A stretch of DNA of 64,000 bases from assembly GCF_009664855.1 (NCBI RefSeq), contig NZ_CP045928.1, forward strand, positions 5,496,565 through 5,560,564, given 5' to 3'. Of this stretch, positions 25,111-32,397 are shown one piece after another (the stretch's first letter is position 1; every line of letters begins with the position of its first letter). The stretch comes from Flavobacterium sp. SLB02. Lineage in GTDB: Bacteria > Bacteroidota > Bacteroidia > Flavobacteriales > Flavobacteriaceae. The position numbers were made by a program, and so were the translations under genes. Below the pieces are notes generated by a model. It worked only from the letters and a program-made list of their open reading frames with translations. It was not told the origin of the DNA and made no database searches.

Positions 25111-26907
25111 TTAATCGTTAAGTTTCAAAACAGCCATAAAAGCTTCCTGAGGAATCTCAACGTTTCCTACTTGTCTCATACGTTTTTTACCTTTTTTCTG
25201 TTTCTCTAGTAATTTACGCTTACGCGAAATATCACCGCCATAACATTTTGCGGTAACGTCTTTACGAAGTGCTTTTATCGTTTCACGAGCAATGATTTTA
25301 GCCCCAATTGCAGCCTGAATCGGAATATCAAATTGTTGTCTTGGGATTAACTCGCGTAATTTTTCGGTCATTTTTTTACCAATGTTATACGCATTGTCTT
25401 CGTGAATCAAAGCAGAAAGTGCATCAACCGTTTGAGCATTCAAAAGAACATCCAGTTTTACCAGTTTCGAAGTTCTCATTCCAATAGGAGAGTAATCAAA
25501 AGAAGCATAACCTTTAGAAACCGTTTTTAAACGATCGTAAAAATCGAATACAATTTCCGCCAATGGCATATCAAAATTCAATTCAACACGTTCTGTTGTC
25601 AAATACGTTTGATTGGTAATTTGACCACGTTTTTCGATACATAAACTCATTACGTTTCCAACAAAATCAGATTTGGTAATGATGGTTGCTTTAATAAAAG
25701 GTTCTTCAACTCTGTCTAAACGAGATGGTTCAGGCAAGTCAGAAGGATTATTTACAACAAATGCAGTTTCAGGATCTTTTTTGGTATAAGCCAAATACGA
25801 AACGTTAGGTACAGTAGTAATTACCGTCATGTCGAACTCACGCTCTAGACGTTCCTGGATAATTTCCATGTGCAACATTCCTAAGAATCCGCAACGGAAA
25901 CCAAATCCTAACGCCGCAGAACTTTCAGGAGTAAAAACAAGCGAAGCATCATTTAGCTGCAGTTTCTCCATAGAAGAACGCAAATCTTCATAATCTTCAG
26001 TATCTACTGGGTAAATTCCGGCGAAAACCATTGGTTTTACATCCTCGAAACCAGTAATCATATTAGTAGTTGGTGTTTTAGCATCTGTTAGTGTATCACC
26101 AACTTTTACTTCTTTGGCTTCTTTAATTCCTGAAATTAAATAACCAACATCACCAGCAGAAATTACATTTTTAGGAACCTGATTTAATTTTAAAGTTCCA
26201 ATTTCATCGGCGAAATATTCATTTCCAGTGGCCATGAATTTAATTTTTTGCCCTTTTCTGATTTCACCGTTTACAACTCTAAAGATTACCTCAATTCCAC
26301 GAAACGGATTATAATGCGAATCGAAAATCAAAGCTTGTAATGGCTCGTCAATATTTCCTGACGGAGGTGGGATTTTTTCGATAATGGCAGCTAAAATATT
26401 TTCGACACCAAAACCTGTTTTTCCTGAAGCATGAATAATATCTTCTAATTTACATCCTAATAAATCAATAATATCATCACTAACTTCTTCAGGATTTGCA
26501 CTTGGTAAATCTACTTTATTTAAAACCGGAATAATTTCAAGATCATTCTCTAAAGCCAAATACAAGTTAGAAATCGTTTGTGCCTGAATACTTTGTGCAG
26601 CATCGACAATCAAAAGTGCCCCTTCACAAGCAGCAATAGATCTTGAAACTTCGTATGAAAAGTCAACGTGACCAGGAGTGTCAATAAGATTTAAAATATA
26701 TTCTTCTCCTTTATAGGTATATTCCATTTGAATGGCGTGACTCTTAATGGTGATTCCACGCTCACGTTCCAGGTCCATGTTGTCAAGCAATTGAGCTTTC
26801 TCTTCACGAGCTGTAACGGTTTGTGTAGCGCCCAATAAGCGGTCTGCCAATGTACTTTTACCGTGGTCAATGTGTGCAATAATGCAAAAGTTACGTATCT
26901 TCTTCAT
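25111..26907 (-). CDS. lepA: Elongation factor 4 (translational GTPase LepA)
   Basis: This ribosome-associated GTPase acts on stalled or mispositioned ribosomes. The 598-residue protein has the GTPase motifs AHIDHGKST (G1), RERGIT (G2 region), DTPGHVDF (G3) and NKVDLP (G4). EF-G-like domains and the LepA-specific C-terminal domain follow (EKLRELIPRQQFDIPIQAAIG, DVTAKCYGGDISRKRKLLEKQ). Length and start are normal. The gene has a TATCTTTG promoter box about 92 bases upstream and a terminator downstream. Confidence 0.98.
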   Translation of the reverse strand: MKKIRNFCIIAHIDHGKSTLADRLLGATQTVTAREEKAQLLDNMDLERERGITIKSHAIQMEYTYKGEEYILNLIDTPGHVDFSYEVSRSIAACEGALLIVDAAQSIQAQTISNLYLALENDLEIIPVLNKVDLPSANPEEVSDDIIDLLGCKLEDIIHASGKTGFGVENILAAIIEKIPPPSGNIDEPLQALIFDSHYNPFRGIEVIFRVVNGEIRKGQKIKFMATGNEYFADEIGTLKLNQVPKNVISAGDVGYLISGIKEAKEVKVGDTLTDAKTPTTNMITGFEDVKPMVFAGIYPVDTEDYEDLRSSMEKLQLNDASLVFTPESSAALGFGFRCGFLGMLHMEIIQERLEREFDMTVITTVPNVSYLAYTKKDPETAFVVNNPSDLPEPSRLDRVEEPFIKATIITKSDFVGNVMSLCIEKRGQITNQTYLTTERVELNFDMPLAEIVFDFYDRLKTVSKGYASFDYSPIGMRTSKLVKLDVLLNAQTVDALSALIHEDNAYNIGKKMTEKLRELIPRQQFDIPIQAAIGAKIIARETIKALRKDVTAKCYGGDISRKRKLLEKQKKGKKRMRQVGNVEIPQEAFMAVLKLND

Positions 26908-26999
26908 TTTAATATTTCAATTCTCTTAGCGAGTTTTAAGTAATTTTCAGGGTATAAATTTGCGCTGTAGCAATTGCTGTTGAGCGTGTTATTAAGCCG

Positions 27000-27007
27000 C
27001 AAAGATA
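27000..27007 (-). promoter_or_regulatory. -7 box of lepA
   Basis: TATCTTTG on the minus strand (CAAAGATA on plus) matches TAnnTTTG, 92 bases before the lepA ATG. Confidence 0.5.
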
Positions 27008-27254
27008 GCGCAAAGTTTTGGATTCTGGAATGTAGTTGTCCGATTTTGAGTTTTGAAGCCGGAAAGCTGTTTTTTAGGAGATGAAATTATGCTAATTCAT
27101 TCATTATCAATTGCAACTTTATACCCGAAAATGTAAGGATTATCTTTTTTATTGTGTTCGGGACAAAACATCTTTGCTGAAAAAATACCATAAATAACTT
27201 TTGTTTGAATAATCTGTATTTTTTGTACGAATAATTGTCGATTCGTGAAAATAT

Positions 27255-27285
27255 GACTACACTTGTAGTCCTTGTGACTATAATT
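27255..27285 (+). promoter_or_regulatory. Operator-like site upstream of the double-glycine-leader peptide gene
   Basis: ACTTGTAGTC (27261-27270) and GACTATAATT (27276-27285) form an imperfect inverted repeat five bases apart. The left part is itself a palindrome (GACTACA-CT-TGTAGTC, 27255-27270). Near-identical half-sites flank a 21-base spacer in front of xylB (29449-29495). The stretch 26908-27411 holds no other gene; other small palindromes lie at 27127-27164 (cccgaa/ttcggg) and 27227-27246 (acgaat/attcgt). Confidence 0.55.
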
Positions 27286-27411
27286 ATGATCGTATTATAA
27301 TTTAATTTTTTGATATGGGTTTTTATTAAAGATCTGTGCGCAGGATTTTATTATAAAAAGTAGATCAAAAGAGAGTGTTTATTTTTTACTAATAATTAAA
27401 TCAAACAAATT

Positions 27412-27639
27412 ATGAAAAAACAAACCATGCAGCTTACTGAAAAATTTAGCAGGCTTAGTAAAGATGAAATGAAAAGTATCAATGGCGGTGCATTAGGAAC
27501 AATTTGTGGTCCCAGACCTGTGCCCACTTCTATTTGTGCCAGCGGAATGGGAGTCGCAGCAAACTCTGGTACAGAAGATCCCACGAAATATCCGGGTATT
27601 GTGGGCGGTTACTGCAATGTAATATTTTTATGTATCTAG
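27412..27639 (+). CDS. Double-glycine-leader secreted peptide precursor (bacteriocin / RiPP-like)
   Basis: The 75-residue product has a charged leader (LTEKFSRLSKDEMKSINGG) ending in Gly25-Gly26, as in leaders cleaved by C39-peptidase ABC exporters and in Bacteroidota GG-type natural-product or class I lanthipeptide precursors. The 49-residue core (ALGTICGPRPV to IFLCI) has four cysteines (C32, C42, C68, C74). The first two sit in T-I-C and S-I-C contexts that could form lanthionines or disulfides. No modification enzyme, protease or exporter is encoded in this window, so any processing machinery must lie elsewhere. A terminator follows at once. An operator-like repeat about 130 bases upstream resembles the one before xylB. 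The peptide's activity is unknown. Confidence 0.75.
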   Translation: MKKQTMQLTEKFSRLSKDEMKSINGGALGTICGPRPVPTSICASGMGVAANSGTEDPTKYPGIVGGYCNVIFLCI

Positions 27640-27649
27640 AATATAGAGA

Positions 27650-27680
27650 AATGCCTGAAGATTTCCTTCAGGCATTTTTT
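27650..27680. terminator. Bidirectional terminator between peptide gene and Nudix-like regulator
   Basis: An 11-bp stem (aatgcctgaag / cttcaggcatt) with a 5-base loop and a T run follows the peptide gene. It also lies just beyond the convergent regulator stop codon. Confidence 0.85.
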
Positions 27681-27681
27681 A

Positions 27682-28407
27682 TTAAAACTCAAAACTGAAT
27701 CCTTTTTCAGTAAGTTTTTTATAAGTATCAGAATCGAATTTGTACAATTTAGCTGCTCTGTGCGATACGGCTTTTTGTTTTTCATCGAGTTCAACAAGCA
27801 ATTTCATATGAAGAATTTTTCTTCGGAAATTAGATTTGTCTAATTCGATTCCTAAAATCTCTTCATACAAATGCATTAATTGCAATAAAGTAAATTTTTC
27901 AGGCAAAAGATTAAAACCAATTGGGGCCTGACGAACGCGATTGCGCAGCTGCATCAAACTAAAGTTGAGGATCTCGCTATGGTCGAAAATTAATTCGGGA
28001 ATCGTATCAATCTTGTGCCACTTGGCTTCGATTACAGATAAACTGGCTTTGATATTATAATCTTCACGATTGACCAAAGTATAATAACCAATAGTCACCA
28101 CTCGTCTTTGAGGCACACGAGCAGGATTGGTAAAGGCTTTTAACTGCTCTAAATATATATTGTCCAGACTCGTAAGTTCATACACGATTCGATGTGCGGC
28201 ATCATCAGCACTTTCTTCTCTCTTCATGTATCCACCAAGAAGTCCCCATTTTCCTATGCTTTCTCCTTCAGCGTGTTGTACTAAAAGTACTTCAAGGCTT
28301 GCTTTATTAAAACCAAAAATAACGCAGTCAATCGTCATTCCATCTATTTCCGGAGTAGTCGTTTTATTGGTAGTATCCGAAATGTTTTTAGAAGATAGAA
28401 AAGTCAT
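27682..28407 (-). CDS. Nudix-domain transcriptional regulator, second of tandem pair (NrtR/AraR/XylR-like)
   Basis: The 241-residue protein has an N-terminal Nudix fold (about residues 25-150) and a C-terminal winged-helix region (EKFTLLQLMHLYEEILG, SNFRRKILHMKLL), the NrtR-like layout. The canonical Nudix catalytic signature RExxEExG reads RIVYELTS, so two of three catalytic acids are missing and hydrolysis is unlikely. In Bacteroidota, regulators of this type bind sugar effectors and control arabinose or xylose genes (recalled from work on Bacteroides; a Nudix regulator beside xylBA is also known there). It lies 21 bases downstream of a closely related paralogue, probably in one transcript, divergent from xylB-xylA. 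Likely role: control of the xylose/xyloglucan locus. Confidence 0.85.
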   Translation of the reverse strand: MTFLSSKNISDTTNKTTTPEIDGMTIDCVIFGFNKASLEVLLVQHAEGESIGKWGLLGGYMKREESADDAAHRIVYELTSLDNIYLEQLKAFTNPARVPQRRVVTIGYYTLVNREDYNIKASLSVIEAKWHKIDTIPELIFDHSEILNFSLMQLRNRVRQAPIGFNLLPEKFTLLQLMHLYEEILGIELDKSNFRRKILHMKLLVELDEKQKAVSHRAAKLYKFDSDTYKKLTEKGFSFEF

Positions 28408-28428
28408 TTGCTAAGATTGTCGATAGTT

Positions 28429-29145
28429 TTAAAATTCAAAATTGAATCCTTTCTCGGTGAGTTTGTTGTAAATCTCCGGATCAAATTTATACAATTTAGC
28501 AGCCCGATGCGAAACATCTTGCTGTTTTTCGTCTAATGCGACTAATAATTTCATGTGAAGAATTTTTCTTCTAAAATTAGATTTATCCATTTCGATCCCT
28601 AATATCTCTTCATACAAATGCATCAATTGCAATAAAGTAAATTTTTCAGGCAATAGATTGAATCCAAGCGGTGCCTGGCGTACTCTGTTTTGAAGGTGTT
28701 TTAAGCTATAAGCCAAAATTTCGTTATGATCATAAATCAAATCCGGAATACTATTGATCTTATACCACTTGGCATCAGAAGCCGTAAAACCTGCTTTAAT
28801 ATTATAATCTTCTCGTTTTACCAAAGCATAATATCCTATAGTGATAACGCGTCGAAGCGGAAAACGATCCGGATCTCCAAACGCTTTTAACTGCTCTAAG
28901 TAAATGTTATCCAGACCTGTAAGTTCGTTCAGTAAACGATGCGCGGCATTGTCTGTACTTTCCTTTTTATAAATCCATCCTCCCGGAAGTCCCCATTTTC
29001 CTTTACTAATACCTTCTCCGTGTTGTACCAATAGTACTTCTAGACTCCCTTTATCAAATCCAAATATGACACAGTCAATCGTGATTGCATTCATTGCGGT
29101 TTGTTCACCTTTTAAAGCTGAATCGTCGGCTACATTTTTGACCAT
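28429..29145 (-). CDS. Nudix-domain transcriptional regulator, first of tandem pair (probable xylose regulator)
   Basis: The 238-residue paralogue of the following gene has the same layout: Nudix-like domain with an eroded signature (RLLNELTGL instead of RExxEExGU), then a winged helix (PEKFTLLQLMHLYEEILGIEMD). The two proteins differ mainly in the first 20 residues and in the Nudix core, while the DNA-binding halves are almost identical. They may therefore recognise the same DNA with different effectors, or form heterodimers. It is divergent from xylB, whose upstream region holds a matched inverted repeat. The ATG at 29145 starts after a 390-base regulatory gap. Confidence 0.87.
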   Translation of the reverse strand: MVKNVADDSALKGEQTAMNAITIDCVIFGFDKGSLEVLLVQHGEGISKGKWGLPGGWIYKKESTDNAAHRLLNELTGLDNIYLEQLKAFGDPDRFPLRRVITIGYYALVKREDYNIKAGFTASDAKWYKINSIPDLIYDHNEILAYSLKHLQNRVRQAPLGFNLLPEKFTLLQLMHLYEEILGIEMDKSNFRRKILHMKLLVALDEKQQDVSHRAAKLYKFDPEIYNKLTEKGFNFEF

Positions 29146-29234
29146 ATGCTACTTAAATTTTAAACAAATTAAATAAATAAAATGAATAGTTGCTTTTATA
29201 AATCCTTTATATTTTTTTTAACGAAATAATTTTC

Positions 29235-29306
29235 TGACAATCAGTTGTTTGTGAATTGTTAGAAAATGCTATTCTAAAATTATAATTCCTAAATGACTGA
29301 TTGTCA
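29235..29306. promoter_or_regulatory. Widely spaced perfect inverted repeat TGACAATCAGT...ACTGATTGTCA
   Basis: TGACAATCAGT (29235-29245) and its exact complement ACTGATTGTCA (29296-29306) lie 50 bases apart, between the divergent regulator and xylB genes. This could be a pair of regulator half-sites allowing looping, or the arms of a larger hairpin. No gene lies in 29146-29536. Confidence 0.45.
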
Positions 29307-29448
29307 AATTGCTAATTCGTTATTTTTTTGATATTTTTTTATTCTATTTAAGCCAATATTTTATTGTATTCATAAAAATGAGGATCCAATTATCAGAATT
29401 GAAAAAATATAACCCTAATATTTTGTTAATATAGAAAAAATGTTTTAC

Positions 29449-29495
29449 ACTTGTAGTCAAATTAACCATAAGATAAGTTCAGTTTGACTATAAGT
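29449..29495 (+). promoter_or_regulatory. Candidate operator of the xylBA-susCD operon
   Basis: ACTTGTAGTCAAA (29449-29461) and TTTGACTATAAGT (29483-29495) are inverted repeats with one mismatch and a 21-base spacer. The right half overlaps TAAGTTTA, a one-mismatch -7 box, 42 bases before the xylB ATG. Repressor binding there could block transcription. The adjacent Nudix-type regulators are the natural candidates to bind it. Similar half-sites occur before the peptide gene at 27261-27285. Confidence 0.6.
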
Positions 29496-29536
29496 TTAAA
29501 AAGGACAAATCTATAACTAACTTAAAATACCACCAA

Positions 29537-31030
29537 ATGTTTTTTTTAGGAATTGATTTAGGAAGCTCTTCGATAAAATTATCAGTTTTCGATCCTGAAA
29601 AAGGAGCGACCATTGGAGCCGTTAGCGTTCCTGATTTTGAAATGCCAATTATTGCCCAGGAATTTGGCTGGGCAGAACAGGATCCTGAATCGTGGTGGCA
29701 ATTTGTAAAAGACGGAATCCAGCAATTAGGTGCAAAATCGAATATTGATTTAAAAAAGATCAACGCAATTGGGATTGCCTATCAAATGCACGGTTTGGTT
29801 TTAACCGATGAAAATTTGAATCCCGTTCGTTCTTCGATTATTTGGTGCGACAGTCGTGCAGCCCTTATTGGAGATGAAATTTACAATCAGATGGGTGCTG
29901 AAAATTGTCAGCATCAAATTTTAGGAAGCCCTGGAAACTTTACCGCATCAAAAATAAAATGGGTAAAAGACAATCAGCCAGAAGTTTTTGCAAAAGCAAA
30001 ATACATGATGCTTCCGGGCGATTTTATTGCTGCGAAATTGTCAAAAGTGGCTCAAATTAGTACTTCGGGTTTATCAGAAGCGGCTTTGTGGAATTTCTCT
30101 GAAGGAAAACTGGCGACCGAAATACTTTCTCAAATGGGATTATCATCAGATATTGTTCCTGAAATTGTTTCAAATTTTGGAATACAGGCCACCATTCACT
30201 CAGAAATAGCACAAGAATTAGGATTAAATCCTAATGCAAAAATCACCTATAGAGCAGGAGATCAGCCCAACAATGCATTGTCATTGAATGTTTTGAAACC
30301 CGGCGAAATTGCTACAACAGCCGGAACTTCGGCAGTTGTATATGCCGTAAGCGATCAGGATGCTTACGACAAACAAAACAGAATCAATACTTTTTTACAC
30401 GTCAATAATACCGAAGCCGAAAAGCGTAATGGCGTAATGTTATGCATTAACGGTTCTGGAATTTTATACCAATGGCTACGCAAAATCATGTCGGTTGACA
30501 GAGCTGAATTAATTGCCTACGATAAACTAAATGCCGAAGCTGTAAAAGTAGCAGTAGGAAGCAACGGACTTCGTTTTTATCCTTTCGGAAATGGTGTTGA
30601 GCGTATTTTCAATAATAAAAATGCAACATCCGGAATTCAGAATTTAAACTTCAATATTCACCAACCGTCACATTTAGTGCGCGCAGCCTGTGAAGGAATT
30701 GTCTTTGCCATGAATTACGGTTTTGATGTGATGAAAGAAACGGGAGTTTCAGGAACTATAGTAAGAGCAGGAAATGCGAACCTTTTTTTAAGTCCGGTTT
30801 TTAGAGAAATCTTCACCAATACAACACAAACTACTTTAGAATTATACAATACATCCGGAGCTGAAGGTGCTGCAAGAGGCGCTGCTTACGGTTACGGATA
30901 CTACAATTCGCTAGACGAAGCTTTTCAGGGATTGCAATGTTTAGACCGAATTGAACCCAACAAAATCCTGACTTCTCAATATCAGGATTTATATCAGGAA
31001 TGGAAAAATCAAATTAAAATAGAACAATAA
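29537..31030 (+). CDS. xylB: Xylulokinase
   Basis: It phosphorylates D-xylulose to D-xylulose 5-phosphate, feeding the pentose phosphate pathway. The 497-residue FGGY-family kinase has the N-terminal ATPase motif GIDLGSSSIKLSV, a GWAEQDPESWW segment typical of xylulokinases and the MHGLVLTD substrate loop. The catalytic aspartate is D242 in RAGDQPNNA, and a C-terminal ATP-binding stretch reads SGAEGAARGAA. The stop codon is followed two bases later by xylA, so the two are co-transcribed. An operator-like inverted repeat lies directly upstream. Confidence 0.95.
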   Translation: MFFLGIDLGSSSIKLSVFDPEKGATIGAVSVPDFEMPIIAQEFGWAEQDPESWWQFVKDGIQQLGAKSNIDLKKINAIGIAYQMHGLVLTDENLNPVRSSIIWCDSRAALIGDEIYNQMGAENCQHQILGSPGNFTASKIKWVKDNQPEVFAKAKYMMLPGDFIAAKLSKVAQISTSGLSEAALWNFSEGKLATEILSQMGLSSDIVPEIVSNFGIQATIHSEIAQELGLNPNAKITYRAGDQPNNALSLNVLKPGEIATTAGTSAVVYAVSDQDAYDKQNRINTFLHVNNTEAEKRNGVMLCINGSGILYQWLRKIMSVDRAELIAYDKLNAEAVKVAVGSNGLRFYPFGNGVERIFNNKNATSGIQNLNFNIHQPSHLVRAACEGIVFAMNYGFDVMKETGVSGTIVRAGNANLFLSPVFREIFTNTTQTTLELYNTSGAEGAARGAAYGYGYYNSLDEAFQGLQCLDRIEPNKILTSQYQDLYQEWKNQIKIEQ

Positions 31031-31032
31031 TA

Positions 31033-32352
31033 ATGAGCACAACTAATCAATATTTTAAAAACATTGACGCGATTAAATTCGAAGGCAGAGAAAGTGATAA
31101 CCCATTAGCTTTTAAATGGTATGATGAGAATCGTGTCGTTGCGGGAAAAACTTTAAAAGAACATTTACGTTTTTCGATGGCATACTGGCACACGCTATGT
31201 AACACAGGAGGAGATCCGTTTGGAGCTTCGACTGAAACGTTCTGCTGGGATAAAAATGAGAATGTGATTTTAAGAGCCAAAGACAAAATGGATGCGGCTT
31301 TTGAATTCATGACCAAATTAGGTTTGCCTTATTATTGTTTTCATGATGTTGATGTGGTAGATGATGCGCCAACATTGGCTGAATTTGAAACTCGTATTCA
31401 GACTATGGTTGAATATGCCAAACAAAAACAACAAGAATCAGGAATTAAATTGTTGTGGGGAACTTCAAACTTATTCAGTAATCCTCGCTATATGAACGGT
31501 GCTGCAACCAACCCAAACTTTGACGTTTTGGCCTATGCAGGTGCTCAGGCAAAAATTGCAATAGATGCAACTATTGCATTAGGCGGTGAAAATTATGTTT
31601 TCTGGGGAGGACGTGAAGGATATATGAGTTTGTTAAACACAGACATGAAAAGAGAACTAGACCATTTAGGACGATTCTTAAATACTTGTAAAGATTATGC
31701 CCGTAAAGAAGGTTTTAAAGGAAACTTCCTGATCGAACCAAAACCAATGGAACCAACAAAACATCAATACGATTATGATGCAGCGACTTCATTAGGTTTC
31801 ATTAACAAATACGGACTTCAAAATGATTTCAAATTAAATCTTGAAGTAAACCACGCGACTCTTGCAGGACATTCTTTCGAACACGAATTACAAGTTGCTG
31901 TTGATGCAGGAATGTTAGGAAGCATTGATGCCAACAGAGGAGATTACCAAAACGGTTGGGATACAGATCAGTTCCCTATTAATCTTCAGGAAGTGACTCA
32001 GGCTATGTTGGTTATCCTTGAAGGTGGCGGAATTCAGGGTGGAGGTGTAAACTTCGATGCTAAAGTGAGAAGAAATTCAATCGATTTAGAAGATAAATTC
32101 ATTGCACACATTGCAGGAATGGATGTTTTTGCAAGAGGATTAATCTGCGCAGATCAGATACTACAAAATACAGATTACAGAAAATTACGCACGCAGCGTT
32201 ACAGTTCATTTGACGGCGGAAACGGAGCGAAGTTCGAAAACGGAGAATTATCTCTTGAAGATCTTAGCAAAATTGCCCGTGCAAGTGGAGAACCTCAATC
32301 ACTAAGTGGAAGACAGGAATTATTCGAACAGATTATTTCGAATGCGTACTAA
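31033..32352 (+). CDS. xylA: Xylose isomerase
   Basis: It converts D-xylose to D-xylulose in the cytoplasm, using divalent metal ions. The 439-residue class II enzyme shows the catalytic pair H104 and D107 (YYCFHDVDV), the metal-ligand region LIEPKPMEPTKHQYD and the motif EVNHATLAGHSFEHE. Length matches the class. It follows xylB by two bases and is followed 45 bases later by the SusC gene, without a terminator. Xylose catabolism and glycan import therefore appear to share an operon. No dedicated xylose/H+ symporter gene is present here. Confidence 0.97.
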   Translation: MSTTNQYFKNIDAIKFEGRESDNPLAFKWYDENRVVAGKTLKEHLRFSMAYWHTLCNTGGDPFGASTETFCWDKNENVILRAKDKMDAAFEFMTKLGLPYYCFHDVDVVDDAPTLAEFETRIQTMVEYAKQKQQESGIKLLWGTSNLFSNPRYMNGAATNPNFDVLAYAGAQAKIAIDATIALGGENYVFWGGREGYMSLLNTDMKRELDHLGRFLNTCKDYARKEGFKGNFLIEPKPMEPTKHQYDYDAATSLGFINKYGLQNDFKLNLEVNHATLAGHSFEHELQVAVDAGMLGSIDANRGDYQNGWDTDQFPINLQEVTQAMLVILEGGGIQGGGVNFDAKVRRNSIDLEDKFIAHIAGMDVFARGLICADQILQNTDYRKLRTQRYSSFDGGNGAKFENGELSLEDLSKIARASGEPQSLSGRQELFEQIISNAY

Positions 32353-32397
32353 CGATTAAAAATTACTAACTATAATTTAAACCAATTCTTAACTATT

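Noticed and set aside
24937..25209. 90-residue plus-strand ORF in the lepA downstream gap
   Set aside because: It spans a palindromic repeat and the lepA terminator and overlaps lepA; no coding signature.
26908..27411. Small RNA or riboswitch in the 500-base gap before the peptide gene
   Set aside because: Only short palindromes are visible; no known riboswitch consensus could be recognised.
27504..27698. 64-residue ORF overlapping the double-glycine peptide gene in another frame
   Set aside because: It starts inside the peptide gene and reads through its terminator; the overlapping frame has the recognisable leader.
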